Shown here: one piece after another, positions 32,629-41,176 of the stretch
How the letters are laid out: each line of letters opens with the position of its first letter
How positions within the stretch are numbered: the first letter of the stretch is position 1
Source: JBBIIC01 sp037446725
GTDB taxonomy: Bacteria > Actinomycetota > Coriobacteriia > Anaerosomatales > SLCP01
Assembly (NCBI GenBank): GCA_037446725.1
Contig: JBBIIC010000014.1
Span: forward strand, 1-52,079
Reading direction: 5' to 3'
Length of the DNA stretch: 52,079 bases
Position numbers and translations under genes: made by a program
The notes under the pieces: model-generated
Databases searched by the model: none
What the model saw: the letters and a program-made list of their open reading frames with translations, nothing else
Told to the model about the DNA's origin: nothing

Positions 32629-32867
32629 GTATGGCCTTCGACATCCTGCTGCTGGTGCTCCTCATGGTCACCGCGCTCGTGGTGGCCCGGACGAAAGACC
32701 TGCTCGCGGCCGCGATCATCTTCTCCGCGTACAGTCTCGTGATGTCGTTGCTCTGGCAGCACCGCGACGCCCCCGACGTCGCCATGACCGAGGCGGCGGT
32801 CGGAGCGGGGATCACAACCGTGCTCTTCCTCGTGGCCATCGGCCGGACGGCGAGGCGAGAGAAGTGA
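32625..32867 (+). CDS. MbhD-like subunit (DUF4040)
   Basis: An 80-residue protein with about three helices (MAFDILLLVLLMVTALVVA, AAIIFSAYSLVMSLLWQ, GAGITTVLFLVAIG). The DAPDVAMTEAAVGAGITT segment is the MbhD/MrpA-tail signature. In canonical Mrp antiporters this domain is the C-terminal part of MrpA; here it is a separate gene, as in membrane-bound hydrogenases. It is coupled to both neighbours by overlaps. Confidence 0.85.
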   Translation: MSMAFDILLLVLLMVTALVVARTKDLLAAAIIFSAYSLVMSLLWQHRDAPDVAMTEAAVGAGITTVLFLVAIGRTARREK

Positions 32868-33613
32868 AGAATGCCTTCGTCACAGCGCTGCTCGTCCTCA
32901 TGGCCATCCCGCTGCTGATAGGGGTGACCGCGTTGCCACCGCACGGGAGCGCCGATGCGCCGATGCACACCCACGTCTCGGCGCGCTACGTGGAGCGGGG
33001 TGAGGAGGAGGCCGGCGCGGCCAACCTCGTGACCGGGGTCCTCCTCAACTACCGCAGTCTGGACACCGTGGGCGAGGTGACCGTCATCTTCACCGCGCTC
33101 GTCGCGGTGCTCGGCGTGCTCATCAGCTTCCCGGCAGCGCCGAAGCCCCCGGACGCGGCCGGCGCGGCGGGGACCGCGCGCGCAACCGACCACGCTGCGC
33201 CCACGCAGCCTCAGGTGAGCCCGGTCGTCGGATTCGTCGTGCGGCTCCTCGCGCCGTTCATCGCGCTGTTCACGATCTACGTGATCGTCCACGGGCACGT
33301 CAGCCCGGGCGGCGGCTTCCAGGGCGGCGCGATCCTCGGCGGGCTGTTCATTGCGCTCACGACCGTTCTGGGAGAGAACCGGACGCGGTGTCTGCTGCCG
33401 CGGCGGGGAGCACCGTGGATGCGCGGGGCCGCACTCCTCGCGTTCGTCGCCGCCGGTGTCATCGGGGCGGTCCTGACCGGCTATTTCCTCGGCTACCCCG
33501 CCGAGACGAACCACCTTGCCACCGAGCTGATGCTTCTCGGCATCGAGATCGGGATCGGGCTCGGCGGCGCGGCGATCTTCGCCACCATCTTCCTGCAGAT
33601 GGAGGAGGAGTGA
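32864..33613 (+). CDS. Fusion of MbhE-like and MrpB (MbhF) subunits
   Basis: A 249-residue protein. Residues 1-90 (two helices with the NLVTGVLLNYRSLDTVGEVT motif) are MbhE-like; an Ala/Pro-rich linker leads to residues 125-249, which match MrpB (LLAPFIALFTIYVIVHGHVS, PGGGFQGGAILGGLFI, TNHLATELMLLGIEIGIGL). Two genes of the Mbh order have thus fused. The GTG start overlaps MbhD (GTGA). The fusion boundary near residue 95 is clear from the linker. Confidence 0.82.
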   Translation: MKNAFVTALLVLMAIPLLIGVTALPPHGSADAPMHTHVSARYVERGEEEAGAANLVTGVLLNYRSLDTVGEVTVIFTALVAVLGVLISFPAAPKPPDAAGAAGTARATDHAAPTQPQVSPVVGFVVRLLAPFIALFTIYVIVHGHVSPGGGFQGGAILGGLFIALTTVLGENRTRCLLPRRGAPWMRGAALLAFVAAGVIGAVLTGYFLGYPAETNHLATELMLLGIEIGIGLGGAAIFATIFLQMEEE

Positions 33614-33966
33614 TGCTCGAGGCGGTCTGGACGAACGTGGACTACGTGGCCTCGGTTGTGCTCTTCTGCATAGGGCTCTACATCATCATCGCCAAGAACA
33701 ACCTCATCAAGAAGCTGCTCGGCCTGAACATCATGGAGACGGCGGTGTTCTCGTTCATCGTCGCGCTCGGCGTGCTCGACGGCGGCGAACCGCCCATCAT
33801 GGGCGAAGGCGCAACGGGGCCGTATTCGAGCCCTATCCCGCAGGCACTCGTCCTCACCGGCATCGTGGTGGCCGTCTCTACCACAGCGCTCGCGCTCGGT
33901 CTCATCATCCGCATCTACCGCCAGTGCGGCACCATCGAGGCCGACGAACTGAGGGAGATGGAGTAG
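33613..33966 (+). CDS. mrpC: Mrp/Mbh antiporter subunit C (NuoK-like)
   Basis: A 117-residue NuoK-type protein with three helices: CIGLYIIIAKNNLIKKLLGL, NIMETAVFSFIVALG, and PQALVLTGIVVAVSTTALAL. The conserved Glu in the second helix of the family is present (MET). It is abutted by neighbours with one-base or zero-base spacing. Confidence 0.88.
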   Translation: MLEAVWTNVDYVASVVLFCIGLYIIIAKNNLIKKLLGLNIMETAVFSFIVALGVLDGGEPPIMGEGATGPYSSPIPQALVLTGIVVAVSTTALALGLIIRIYRQCGTIEADELREME

Positions 33967-35463
33967 GTGCACGACTGGGCACACTGGCTCCCGCTCGCGG
34001 TCCTCACGCCGCTCCTCGGCGCGGTGCTCACCCCCGTCGTCTCTCTGCGAGACCGGCACGTCGCCCCGTGGTGGGCGCTCGGCGTCATGACCGTGACCTC
34101 GATCGCAGCCACCATGCTCATCGTCCGCGTCGCGCTCACCGGCCCGTTCTCCTACCTGCCCGGCGGCTGGATGCCTCCGTACGGTATCGAGCTGCGCTTC
34201 GACGAGTTCGGTGCGTCCATCAGCGTCATCTGCCTCATCGGCTGGCTCGCCGTGCTCTACTCTCTGCGCTACACCGAGTGGCTGCGCGAGGTACCCAAGC
34301 CTCGCATCCCCTACTACTACGCCCTGCTCCTGCTCAACCTCGGCGGCATGATGGGGTTCGTCATCACCGGCGACCTGTTCAACCTCTTCGTCTTCCTCGA
34401 GATACTCTCGCTCTCCAGCTACGCGCTCGTGGCGGTGAGCGGCGAGCACATCGCCGAGATGGCCGCGTTCAAGTACCTGCTCATGGGAGCCATCTCGTCG
34501 CTGTTCGTGCTGTTCGCGGTCGCCATCCTGTTCGGCCTGACGGGCAGCCTGAACATGGCCGACGTCGCCTCCCGGTTGGGCGACGCCGAGTCCGCGGCAC
34601 CTGCGGCGCTCGCGCTCGGCATGCTCGCGGTGGGCTTCATGGTCAAGGCAGCGCTCTTCCCGGTACACATCTGGCTTCCCGACGCACACTCGATCGCGCC
34701 GAGCCCGATCAGCGCGGTGCTCTCGGGGCTCGTTGTCAAGATCGGCATCCTCGGGATGGTGCGCGTCTACCAGATCTACAACACCGCCGGCGTCGTCGAC
34801 ATGCACTGGCTCAACCAGGTGCTCGTCTGGCTCGGCGCGATCTCCATCGTCATGGGAGCGTTCTTCGCGGTGTTCCAGGACGACATCAAACTCATGCTCG
34901 CGTACTCGACAATCTCCAACATCGGCTACATCGTCATGGGCTTCGGGCTCTCCACGAACCTGAGCATCATCGGCGGGGCCGTGCACGTCTTCAACCACGC
35001 GCTCATCAAGGCCACGTTGTTCTTCGCCGCCGGCTGCCTTATCTACCGGACCGGCTACCGGACACTCGCCGACCTGCGCGGCGTCGGACGCTCGATGCCG
35101 TTCACCACCGTCGCGATTGCCATCGGCGCCGTCTCGATCGTGGGTATCCCTCCGACCGCCGGATTCCTGTGCAAGTGGTACATCGCTCTCGGCGCTTTCG
35201 AGGCCGACCAGCCGTTCTTCGGCTTCGCGCTCATCTTCGGAGCGCTGTTCATCTTCATCTACTACATCCGCATGGTGAACGCGTTCTACTTCCAGCCGGT
35301 CACGCACCCCGAGATCCTTGAAGCCAGAGAGGCACCGGCCTCCATGCTCTTCCCGACGCTGCTGCTCGCTGCGCTCTGCCTCGTCATGGGCGTCCTCGGC
35401 CGGATCCCGCTCTCGTTCATCGAGCCTGCAGCGCAGCGCCTGCTGCCTCCGCTGGGAGGCTGA
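33967..35463 (+). CDS. mrpD: Antiporter-like subunit 1 (MrpD/MbhH type)
   Basis: A 498-residue protein with 14 predicted helices. Key residues of the NuoL/M/N family are visible: Glu in LFVFLEILSLSSYALV (TM5), Lys in GFMVKAALFPVHIWLPDAHS (TM7), Lys in LVVKIGILGMVR (TM8) and Lys in TAGFLCKWYIALG (TM12). It should transport protons or sodium. The GTG start directly follows the MrpC stop. Confidence 0.88.
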   Translation: MHDWAHWLPLAVLTPLLGAVLTPVVSLRDRHVAPWWALGVMTVTSIAATMLIVRVALTGPFSYLPGGWMPPYGIELRFDEFGASISVICLIGWLAVLYSLRYTEWLREVPKPRIPYYYALLLLNLGGMMGFVITGDLFNLFVFLEILSLSSYALVAVSGEHIAEMAAFKYLLMGAISSLFVLFAVAILFGLTGSLNMADVASRLGDAESAAPAALALGMLAVGFMVKAALFPVHIWLPDAHSIAPSPISAVLSGLVVKIGILGMVRVYQIYNTAGVVDMHWLNQVLVWLGAISIVMGAFFAVFQDDIKLMLAYSTISNIGYIVMGFGLSTNLSIIGGAVHVFNHALIKATLFFAAGCLIYRTGYRTLADLRGVGRSMPFTTVAIAIGAVSIVGIPPTAGFLCKWYIALGAFEADQPFFGFALIFGALFIFIYYIRMVNAFYFQPVTHPEILEAREAPASMLFPTLLLAALCLVMGVLGRIPLSFIEPAAQRLLPPLGG

Positions 35464-35464
35464 G

Positions 35465-36940
35465 ATGGAGGTCTACGACATCAGACCGATGCTCGCCCCG
35501 GCGATCTCGCTCGCGTGCGCGGGCCTGGTCTTCCTGTTCGGCCGGAACAAGTACTGGCGCCGCTTCTGGATGCTCTCCGCGGCCACGCTCAAGCTCGTCG
35601 TCGTCATGTCGATGCTGCCCGGATCGCTTGCCGGGACGGTCTACGTGTTCGAGATGATGGAGTTCACGCCCGGCATCGGGCTGGGGTTTCGGGCCGACGC
35701 GCTCGGGATGTTCTTCGCGGCGGTCTCCTCGACGCTCTGGCTGTTCACCAGCGTCTACGCGATCGGCTACATGAAGGGCGAGGGGCAGCGCGTCCGCTTC
35801 TTCGGGTTCTTCGCGCTCTGCATCTCGACGACCGTCGGACTCGCGTTCGCCGAGAACCTGCTCACGTTCTTCATCTTCTACGAGATGCTCACCATCTGTA
35901 CGTATCCGCTCGTCATCCACGACGAGACCGCCGAGGCCCTTCGTGCTGGCCGCAAGTACCTCATCTACACGCTCATCGGCGGCGCGTGCATCCTCGTCGG
36001 CGCGGTCGTCGTCTACGACGCCACGGGCACGCTCACACTCTCCCGTCCGGGGATCGTCACTACCGACCTGTCGCTCGGCACGCTCGCACTCATGTTCGCC
36101 CTGCTCATCGGCGGATTCTCGGTCAAGGCGGCCGTGATGCCGCTGCACGGGTGGCTGCCGAGCGCGATGGTCGCGCCCACGCCAGTGAGCGCGCTGCTCC
36201 ACGCGGTCGCGGTCGTGAAGGCGGGCGCCTTCGGGATCCTGCGGACCATCTACAACATCTTCGGGGTCGACGTGCTCGAAGAGGTAGGCTTCACCGGAGC
36301 GCTCGCCGCCATCGCCGGGTTCACGATCATCGCGGCATCGCTCGTCGCGATCTTCCAGGACAACTTCAAGCGCCGGCTCGCCTTCTCCACCATCAGCCAG
36401 CTCTCCTACATCGTGCTCGCCGCCTCGCTGCTCACGCCGTTCGCGGCTACCGCCGCGATCGTGCACATCGCAAACCAGGCGTTCCCGAAGATCACCATGT
36501 TCTTCGTCGCCGGAGCCATCCAGCGCAAGACCGGCAAGACCGCCGTGCACGAGCTCGCGGGCATCGGCTACCGGATGCCCTGGACGATGGGGGCGTTCAG
36601 CGTCGCGGCGATGAGCTTCATCGGCATGCCGCTGTTCGCCGGCTTCATCACGAAGTGGTACCTGTCGCTCGGCGCGCTCGAGACGGCGGACTACTGGGTG
36701 CTGGTGATCATGGTCGTCAGCTCCATGCTCAACGCGGCGTACTTCTTGCCCGTGATCTACCTTGCGTTCTTCAAGATATCTCCCGAGACCTCGATGCGCG
36801 TCGACGAGGCCTCGCCGACGCTGCTGGCGCCGATCCTCGTCTGCGCCGCCTACGTGATCGTCCTCGGGGCAACGACCCAGGTGCCCGGTATGCCGTTCTC
36901 TCTCGCCGAGGCGGCCGTGCACTTCGTGTTCGGTATGTGA
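35465..36940 (+). CDS. Antiporter-like subunit 2 (NuoL/M/N family)
   Basis: A 491-residue paralogue of the previous subunit. Ion-path residues are intact: Glu in LTFFIFYEMLTICTYPLV, Lys in GFSVKAAVMPLHGWLP, Lys in AVAVVKAGAFGILR, and Lys in FAGFITKWYLSLG. The SAMVAPTPVSALLHAVAVVK stretch resembles NuoL/MrpA-type subunits. It begins one base after the preceding gene. Confidence 0.86.
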   Translation: MEVYDIRPMLAPAISLACAGLVFLFGRNKYWRRFWMLSAATLKLVVVMSMLPGSLAGTVYVFEMMEFTPGIGLGFRADALGMFFAAVSSTLWLFTSVYAIGYMKGEGQRVRFFGFFALCISTTVGLAFAENLLTFFIFYEMLTICTYPLVIHDETAEALRAGRKYLIYTLIGGACILVGAVVVYDATGTLTLSRPGIVTTDLSLGTLALMFALLIGGFSVKAAVMPLHGWLPSAMVAPTPVSALLHAVAVVKAGAFGILRTIYNIFGVDVLEEVGFTGALAAIAGFTIIAASLVAIFQDNFKRRLAFSTISQLSYIVLAASLLTPFAATAAIVHIANQAFPKITMFFVAGAIQRKTGKTAVHELAGIGYRMPWTMGAFSVAAMSFIGMPLFAGFITKWYLSLGALETADYWVLVIMVVSSMLNAAYFLPVIYLAFFKISPETSMRVDEASPTLLAPILVCAAYVIVLGATTQVPGMPFSLAEAAVHFVFGM

Positions 36941-36946
36941 GGGGTG

Positions 36947-38452
36947 ATGGTTGTGGACAGCGCACTCGCGGCCTCCCCGGTCCCGCCGGCGGCGGTGTTC
37001 CTACCGCTCGTCGGCGTGGTATTGAGCGTGGGGCTCGGCCGTGTCTCGGAGCAGGTCCGCACCATCGGACTGGGCGTGGTGTGCGCTGCGACGGCGGTGC
37101 TGTCCTTCTGGATGATCCCCGGCATCCTCGACGGCAAGGTCTTCGAGACCTACCTGCTGCGTATAACGCCGACGATCTGGCTGCACCTGCGCGTCGATGC
37201 GCTCGGAGCGCTCTTCGGGGCGACGGTCGCCCTGCTTTGGTCGCTCGCGCTCGTCTACTCGGTGGGCTACATGGCCGACGGTCACCGGCTCGGGCGCTAC
37301 TACGCGTTCTTCATGATGTGCCTGAGCTGGACGCTCGGGGTGGCGTACGCGGGCAACCTGCTCACCTTCCTCATCTTCTACGAGCTGTTCTCCATCCTCA
37401 CCTACCCGCTCGTCGTGCACGAGGAGACGCCGGCCGCGATGGCGGCGGGCACCAAGTACATCATCTACATCCTCGTGGGCGGCAGCCTCGTGCTGCTCGC
37501 GGTGGTCTTCACCTTCTTCCTCGCCGGCGAGCAGACGCTCACCGCCGAAGGACTGCTCAGTGCCGATATGGACCGCACGGCCCTGCTCGTCGTCTTCTGG
37601 TGCTACGTCCTCGGGTTCGGCGTGAAGGCGGCGATCATGCCGCTGCACGGCTGGGTGCCCGACGCGCACCCGGCCGCACCGGCACCCTTCTCGGCGGTGC
37701 TGTCCGGCGTCATGGTCGCCGCAGGCTCCTTCGGCATCATGCGAGTCGTCTACCAGGTCTTCGGCGTCGAGCTGCTCGAGGAGATCGGGATGATGCCGTA
37801 CCTGGCGGTCGTGGCGGCGATCACCATCGTGTTCGCCGCGATCCTTGCCGTGAGCCAGGACGACCTCAAACGCCGGCTCGCATACTCAACCATCAGCCAG
37901 ATGGGCTACGTCGCGCTCGGCATCGGGCTGCTCGGCATGGGATCGAGCATCGGCGCGATGGTCCACATCGTCAACCACGCGTTCATGAAGGGCACGCTGT
38001 TCCTATGCGCCGGCCTGCTGATCAAGCGGGCGGGCATCCGCAACGTGAGCGAGATGGCCGGAGCCGCGCGGCGGATGCCGGTGACGATGGCGGCGTTCGC
38101 GCTCGCCGCGCTCGGCTTGATCGGCACGCCGCCGCTCTCGGGCTTCATCAGCAAGTGGTACCTCGGGCTCGGGATCCTGGAGGTCGACCAGCCCCTCTAC
38201 CTCGCGGTCCTGCTCGGAGGCGCGCTGCTCGCGGCGATCTACCTGCTGCCCATCGTCTACGCCGCGTATTTCAAGAAGCCGCCTGCGGTCGCGACCGAGG
38301 CCGATGAGGAGGACGGGCGCGAGGCGCCGCTCTCGATGCTCGTCCCGACCGTGGTGGCCTCGGCGCTCACGCTTGCGCTCGGGCTGGGAGCGACTCTGCC
38401 GGGGCTGCCGTACTCGCTTGCCGAGATCGCCGTCGAGACGTTCTTCCGATAG
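36947..38452 (+). CDS. Antiporter-like subunit 3, TM8 lysine missing
   Basis: A 501-residue NuoL/M/N-family protein. TM5 Glu (LTFLIFYELFSILTYPLV), TM7 Lys (GFGVKAAIMPLHGWVPDAHP) and TM12 Lys (LSGFISKWYLGLG) are present. The TM8 position, Lys in its three sister subunits (VVKAG, VVKIG, MIKAG), is Ala here (VMVAAGSFGIMR). This could alter or block its ion channel. ATG 36947 is preferred, with GTGs three bases before and six bases after it. Confidence 0.85.
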   Translation: MVVDSALAASPVPPAAVFLPLVGVVLSVGLGRVSEQVRTIGLGVVCAATAVLSFWMIPGILDGKVFETYLLRITPTIWLHLRVDALGALFGATVALLWSLALVYSVGYMADGHRLGRYYAFFMMCLSWTLGVAYAGNLLTFLIFYELFSILTYPLVVHEETPAAMAAGTKYIIYILVGGSLVLLAVVFTFFLAGEQTLTAEGLLSADMDRTALLVVFWCYVLGFGVKAAIMPLHGWVPDAHPAAPAPFSAVLSGVMVAAGSFGIMRVVYQVFGVELLEEIGMMPYLAVVAAITIVFAAILAVSQDDLKRRLAYSTISQMGYVALGIGLLGMGSSIGAMVHIVNHAFMKGTLFLCAGLLIKRAGIRNVSEMAGAARRMPVTMAAFALAALGLIGTPPLSGFISKWYLGLGILEVDQPLYLAVLLGGALLAAIYLLPIVYAAYFKKPPAVATEADEEDGREAPLSMLVPTVVASALTLALGLGATLPGLPYSLAEIAVETFFR

Positions 38453-38461
38453 GGGAAGGCC

Positions 38462-41116
38462 GTGCACGAGACCGCACACCACGTCGCGACGCACCCGCTG
38501 CCGGTGCTGCTGGTGCTCTGGCCGCTTGCCTGCGCGGCGCTCGTCTACCCGCTCGGACGCTGGCGCGCAGGCGTGCGCAACGCCTTCGTGCTCTTCGCGA
38601 CCGGCGTGACACTGCTCGCGGCCGCCTCGCTCGTCCCGTTGCTGGCCGCTGAGCACAAGATCGCCGCCGAGATCCCCGTCCTCATCCATCAGCTCTACTT
38701 CCTCGTCGACCCCTTCGGGATGCTCTTCGCGCTCTTCACCACGTTCGTGTGGTTCTGCGCCACGCTGCACGCGCTCGACTATATGAAACACGACAAGCAC
38801 CACGACCGCTTCCACACCACGAGCCTCGTCTGCCTCTCGGCCATGCTCGGCGTGGTGCTCGCCGGCGACCTCGTCACGCTCTATCTGTTCTTCGAGATCC
38901 TCGGCCTGGCGGCGTTCCTGTTCGTGATCCACACCGAGACCGACGAGGCCAAGCGCGCCTCGATCAAGTACTTCTGGATGACGGTGCTCGGAGGATTCGC
39001 GCTCATCGGCGGGATCTTCCTCACCTATGCGCTGGGGCACACCGGCGCGATCGGGCCGATCCCTCTCGAGGGAGGCACGGAGACCCTTCGTTGGGTCACG
39101 TTCGGACTCCTTGTGTTGGGGTTCGGAGTGAAAGCGGGCATGCTGCCCGTCCACGTGTGGCTCCCCGACGCCCACCCGGTCGCGCCGTCCCCGGCGAGCG
39201 CGCTGCTCTCCGGCGTCATGATCAAGGCCGGCGCCTACGGCATCTTCCGCACGGTGGCGGCACTTTTCCGCCCCGAGGTGGTCGAGGAGGTCTCCGAGGA
39301 GCTCTGGCACATGACGAGCGACTTCGGGCTCGTCGTACTGTGGATCGGTGTCGCCACCATGTTCATCGGCGTGGCCCTTGCCCTCGGGCAGCACAACGCC
39401 AAGCGTATGCTCGCCTACCACAGCGTGAGCCAGATGGGCTTCATCCTCGTCGGCATCGGCGCGGCTGGCTACCTCGGCTCCCACGGCGCGATGGGCACAG
39501 CGGGTGGGCTGCTGCACGTCGTGAACCACGCACTGTTCAAGGGCGCGCTCTTCCTCGGGATCGGCGCGGTGGCGTTTCGCACCGGCGAGCTCGACATGTA
39601 CAGGCTCGGCGGTTTGTGGCGCAAGATGCCGCTCACCTTCGTCTTCATGCTTATCGCGGCAGCCGGGATCACGGGCGTGCCGCTGTTCAACGGCTTCGTG
39701 AGCAAGTGTCTCATCCACCACGCGCTCGTCGAGGCCTACGAGCTGCACCACCTCGCATCGCTCGACTTCGCCGAGAAGGTCTTCATGGTGACCTGCGGAG
39801 GCACGGCCTGCTCCTTCATCAAGCTCATCGGCTTCGTGTTCCTCGGTACGGCCAAGGCCGAGTACGGGCCCGACGTCCGGGAAGCCCCGCCGAGGATGCT
39901 CATCGCGCTCGGGCTGCTCGCGATGCCGATTCTCGCGATCGGCCTGATGCCCGGTATCGTGCTCAAGCGCGTCTTCGCGCCCGGCCTGCACGAATGGGCG
40001 CTCCACGCCGACCTGCTCGACCACTACCTCGAGAAGTACTTCCTGAGCGGGGCCGACGTCATGTCGGTCGTGGTCGCGTTCGCCATCGGGTTCACGATCT
40101 TCGCTCTGGGCATGAAGTTCGGGCTGTTCCACCTGCACGCGCCGAAGTGGTTCGGCGTCGACTACTGGTACGGTGCGCTCGCCCGCGCCTTCCTGCGCGT
40201 CTGCGACTGGATCGGCGGCTGGTACGCGCGCTGCCTCTCCGCGGTCTCGAAGCTGCTGCGGGACACGCGCCTGGGCTACCGCTCCGCGTACCTGCGGGCC
40301 GAGCGCAACTGGCGCCGTATCGTGGTCACGATCACCACGGGGGCCCCCGGCCCGCGTGCCCAGCACTTCATCCAGACCGCCTACCTCGCGCTCGAGCGCG
40401 AGCGGCAGTCGACCGTGCGCTACGCGGTCTCCCGCGCGCGCGACTGGCTGCGCGCCGAGCCTGCCGACGGTCCCGAAGCCGACGCGGCCACCGTCGAAGC
40501 CGTGCGAGACATCGCTTCGTGGATGGCGCAGCGCCAGGTCAACCATCGCATGGCGGTGCTCTCGGACTTCGCGCGCACCGGCGAGATCGAGGCGGTGCGT
40601 TTCCGCTTCGATGACGCCCTGCGAGAGCTCCAGGTCTTCCGCGACCAGATCGCGCACACGGCGATCGAGCTTGCCGAGCGGCGGACGGCAGGCGAGGACG
40701 TCATCCGGGCCGTTTCCGCCGAGGTGAACCGCATCCTCAGCGGGGAGCGCTTCGACCAGCGCCTGTGCGAGGGCATGCGCACACCCGGTCAGCCGGTGCT
40801 GCGCGCGCAGCGTGCCGGCATGCGGGTGCGCGATACGGTCCCCTCCCAGGCGACGCTCACGGAATGGCACGTGCGCGGCCTCGGGCGGTTCGAGAGGGCG
40901 GCGCGCTGGGCCGTCGAGCTCGCGCGCCTCGTCGTGGAGACCACCACCCAGGAACGCTCGTCATGGTTGCTCTCCGAGCGTCTCGACCCCGAGAGCGTTC
41001 TGGAGACCCGCCACCAAATCCAGCGCTATGCGCGCGACATGAGCTTCAACATGGCGATGATCCTCGTGGTGCTGCTCGTCTTCGTGCTGAGCATCGCAGC
41101 GGGCGTCTCGCGGTAG
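38462..41116 (+). CDS. Antiporter-like subunit 4 with long C-terminal extension
   Basis: An 884-residue protein. Residues 1-510 form an NuoL/M-type channel with Glu in LYLFFEILGLAAFLFVIH, Lys in GFGVKAGMLPVHVWLPDAHP, Lys in GVMIKAGAYGIFR, and Lys in FNGFVSKCLIHHA. A further helix (about 535-555) leads to roughly 300 residues of charged, helical sequence (for example RLGYRSAYLRAERNWRRIVV and VEAVRDIASWMAQRQVNHRM). A last membrane helix closes the protein (MAMILVVLLVFVLSIAAG). The extension is not a known Mrp domain; it may dock a cytoplasmic partner or take the place of the lateral helix. Confidence 0.82.
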   Translation: MHETAHHVATHPLPVLLVLWPLACAALVYPLGRWRAGVRNAFVLFATGVTLLAAASLVPLLAAEHKIAAEIPVLIHQLYFLVDPFGMLFALFTTFVWFCATLHALDYMKHDKHHDRFHTTSLVCLSAMLGVVLAGDLVTLYLFFEILGLAAFLFVIHTETDEAKRASIKYFWMTVLGGFALIGGIFLTYALGHTGAIGPIPLEGGTETLRWVTFGLLVLGFGVKAGMLPVHVWLPDAHPVAPSPASALLSGVMIKAGAYGIFRTVAALFRPEVVEEVSEELWHMTSDFGLVVLWIGVATMFIGVALALGQHNAKRMLAYHSVSQMGFILVGIGAAGYLGSHGAMGTAGGLLHVVNHALFKGALFLGIGAVAFRTGELDMYRLGGLWRKMPLTFVFMLIAAAGITGVPLFNGFVSKCLIHHALVEAYELHHLASLDFAEKVFMVTCGGTACSFIKLIGFVFLGTAKAEYGPDVREAPPRMLIALGLLAMPILAIGLMPGIVLKRVFAPGLHEWALHADLLDHYLEKYFLSGADVMSVVVAFAIGFTIFALGMKFGLFHLHAPKWFGVDYWYGALARAFLRVCDWIGGWYARCLSAVSKLLRDTRLGYRSAYLRAERNWRRIVVTITTGAPGPRAQHFIQTAYLALERERQSTVRYAVSRARDWLRAEPADGPEADAATVEAVRDIASWMAQRQVNHRMAVLSDFARTGEIEAVRFRFDDALRELQVFRDQIAHTAIELAERRTAGEDVIRAVSAEVNRILSGERFDQRLCEGMRTPGQPVLRAQRAGMRVRDTVPSQATLTEWHVRGLGRFERAARWAVELARLVVETTTQERSSWLLSERLDPESVLETRHQIQRYARDMSFNMAMILVVLLVFVLSIAAGVSR

Positions 41117-41176
41117 AGACCCACGCTGCCCGGACCGGGTCCGCGCACGACCGCGGCTGCGGACGTCCTCCTCTCG

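Noticed and set aside
33493..35307. A 604-codon minus-strand frame
   Set aside because: Antisense shadow of mrpC/mrpD with low-complexity acidic and basic composition.
35515..38307. A 930-codon open frame on the plus strand
   Set aside because: It overlaps two antiporter genes in another frame and is Arg/His rich with no recognisable fold; the antiporter frames are clearly real.
38003..40870. A 955-codon open frame on the minus strand
   Set aside because: It lies opposite the antiporter genes. Its composition (Arg, Glu, His, Asp rich with no domain) is that of an antisense shadow in GC-rich DNA.
31547..41116. A membrane-bound hydrogenase or complex I operon
   Set aside because: No NiFe large or small subunit, no NuoH-like and no ferredoxin-like subunit is encoded; only ion-translocating subunits are present.
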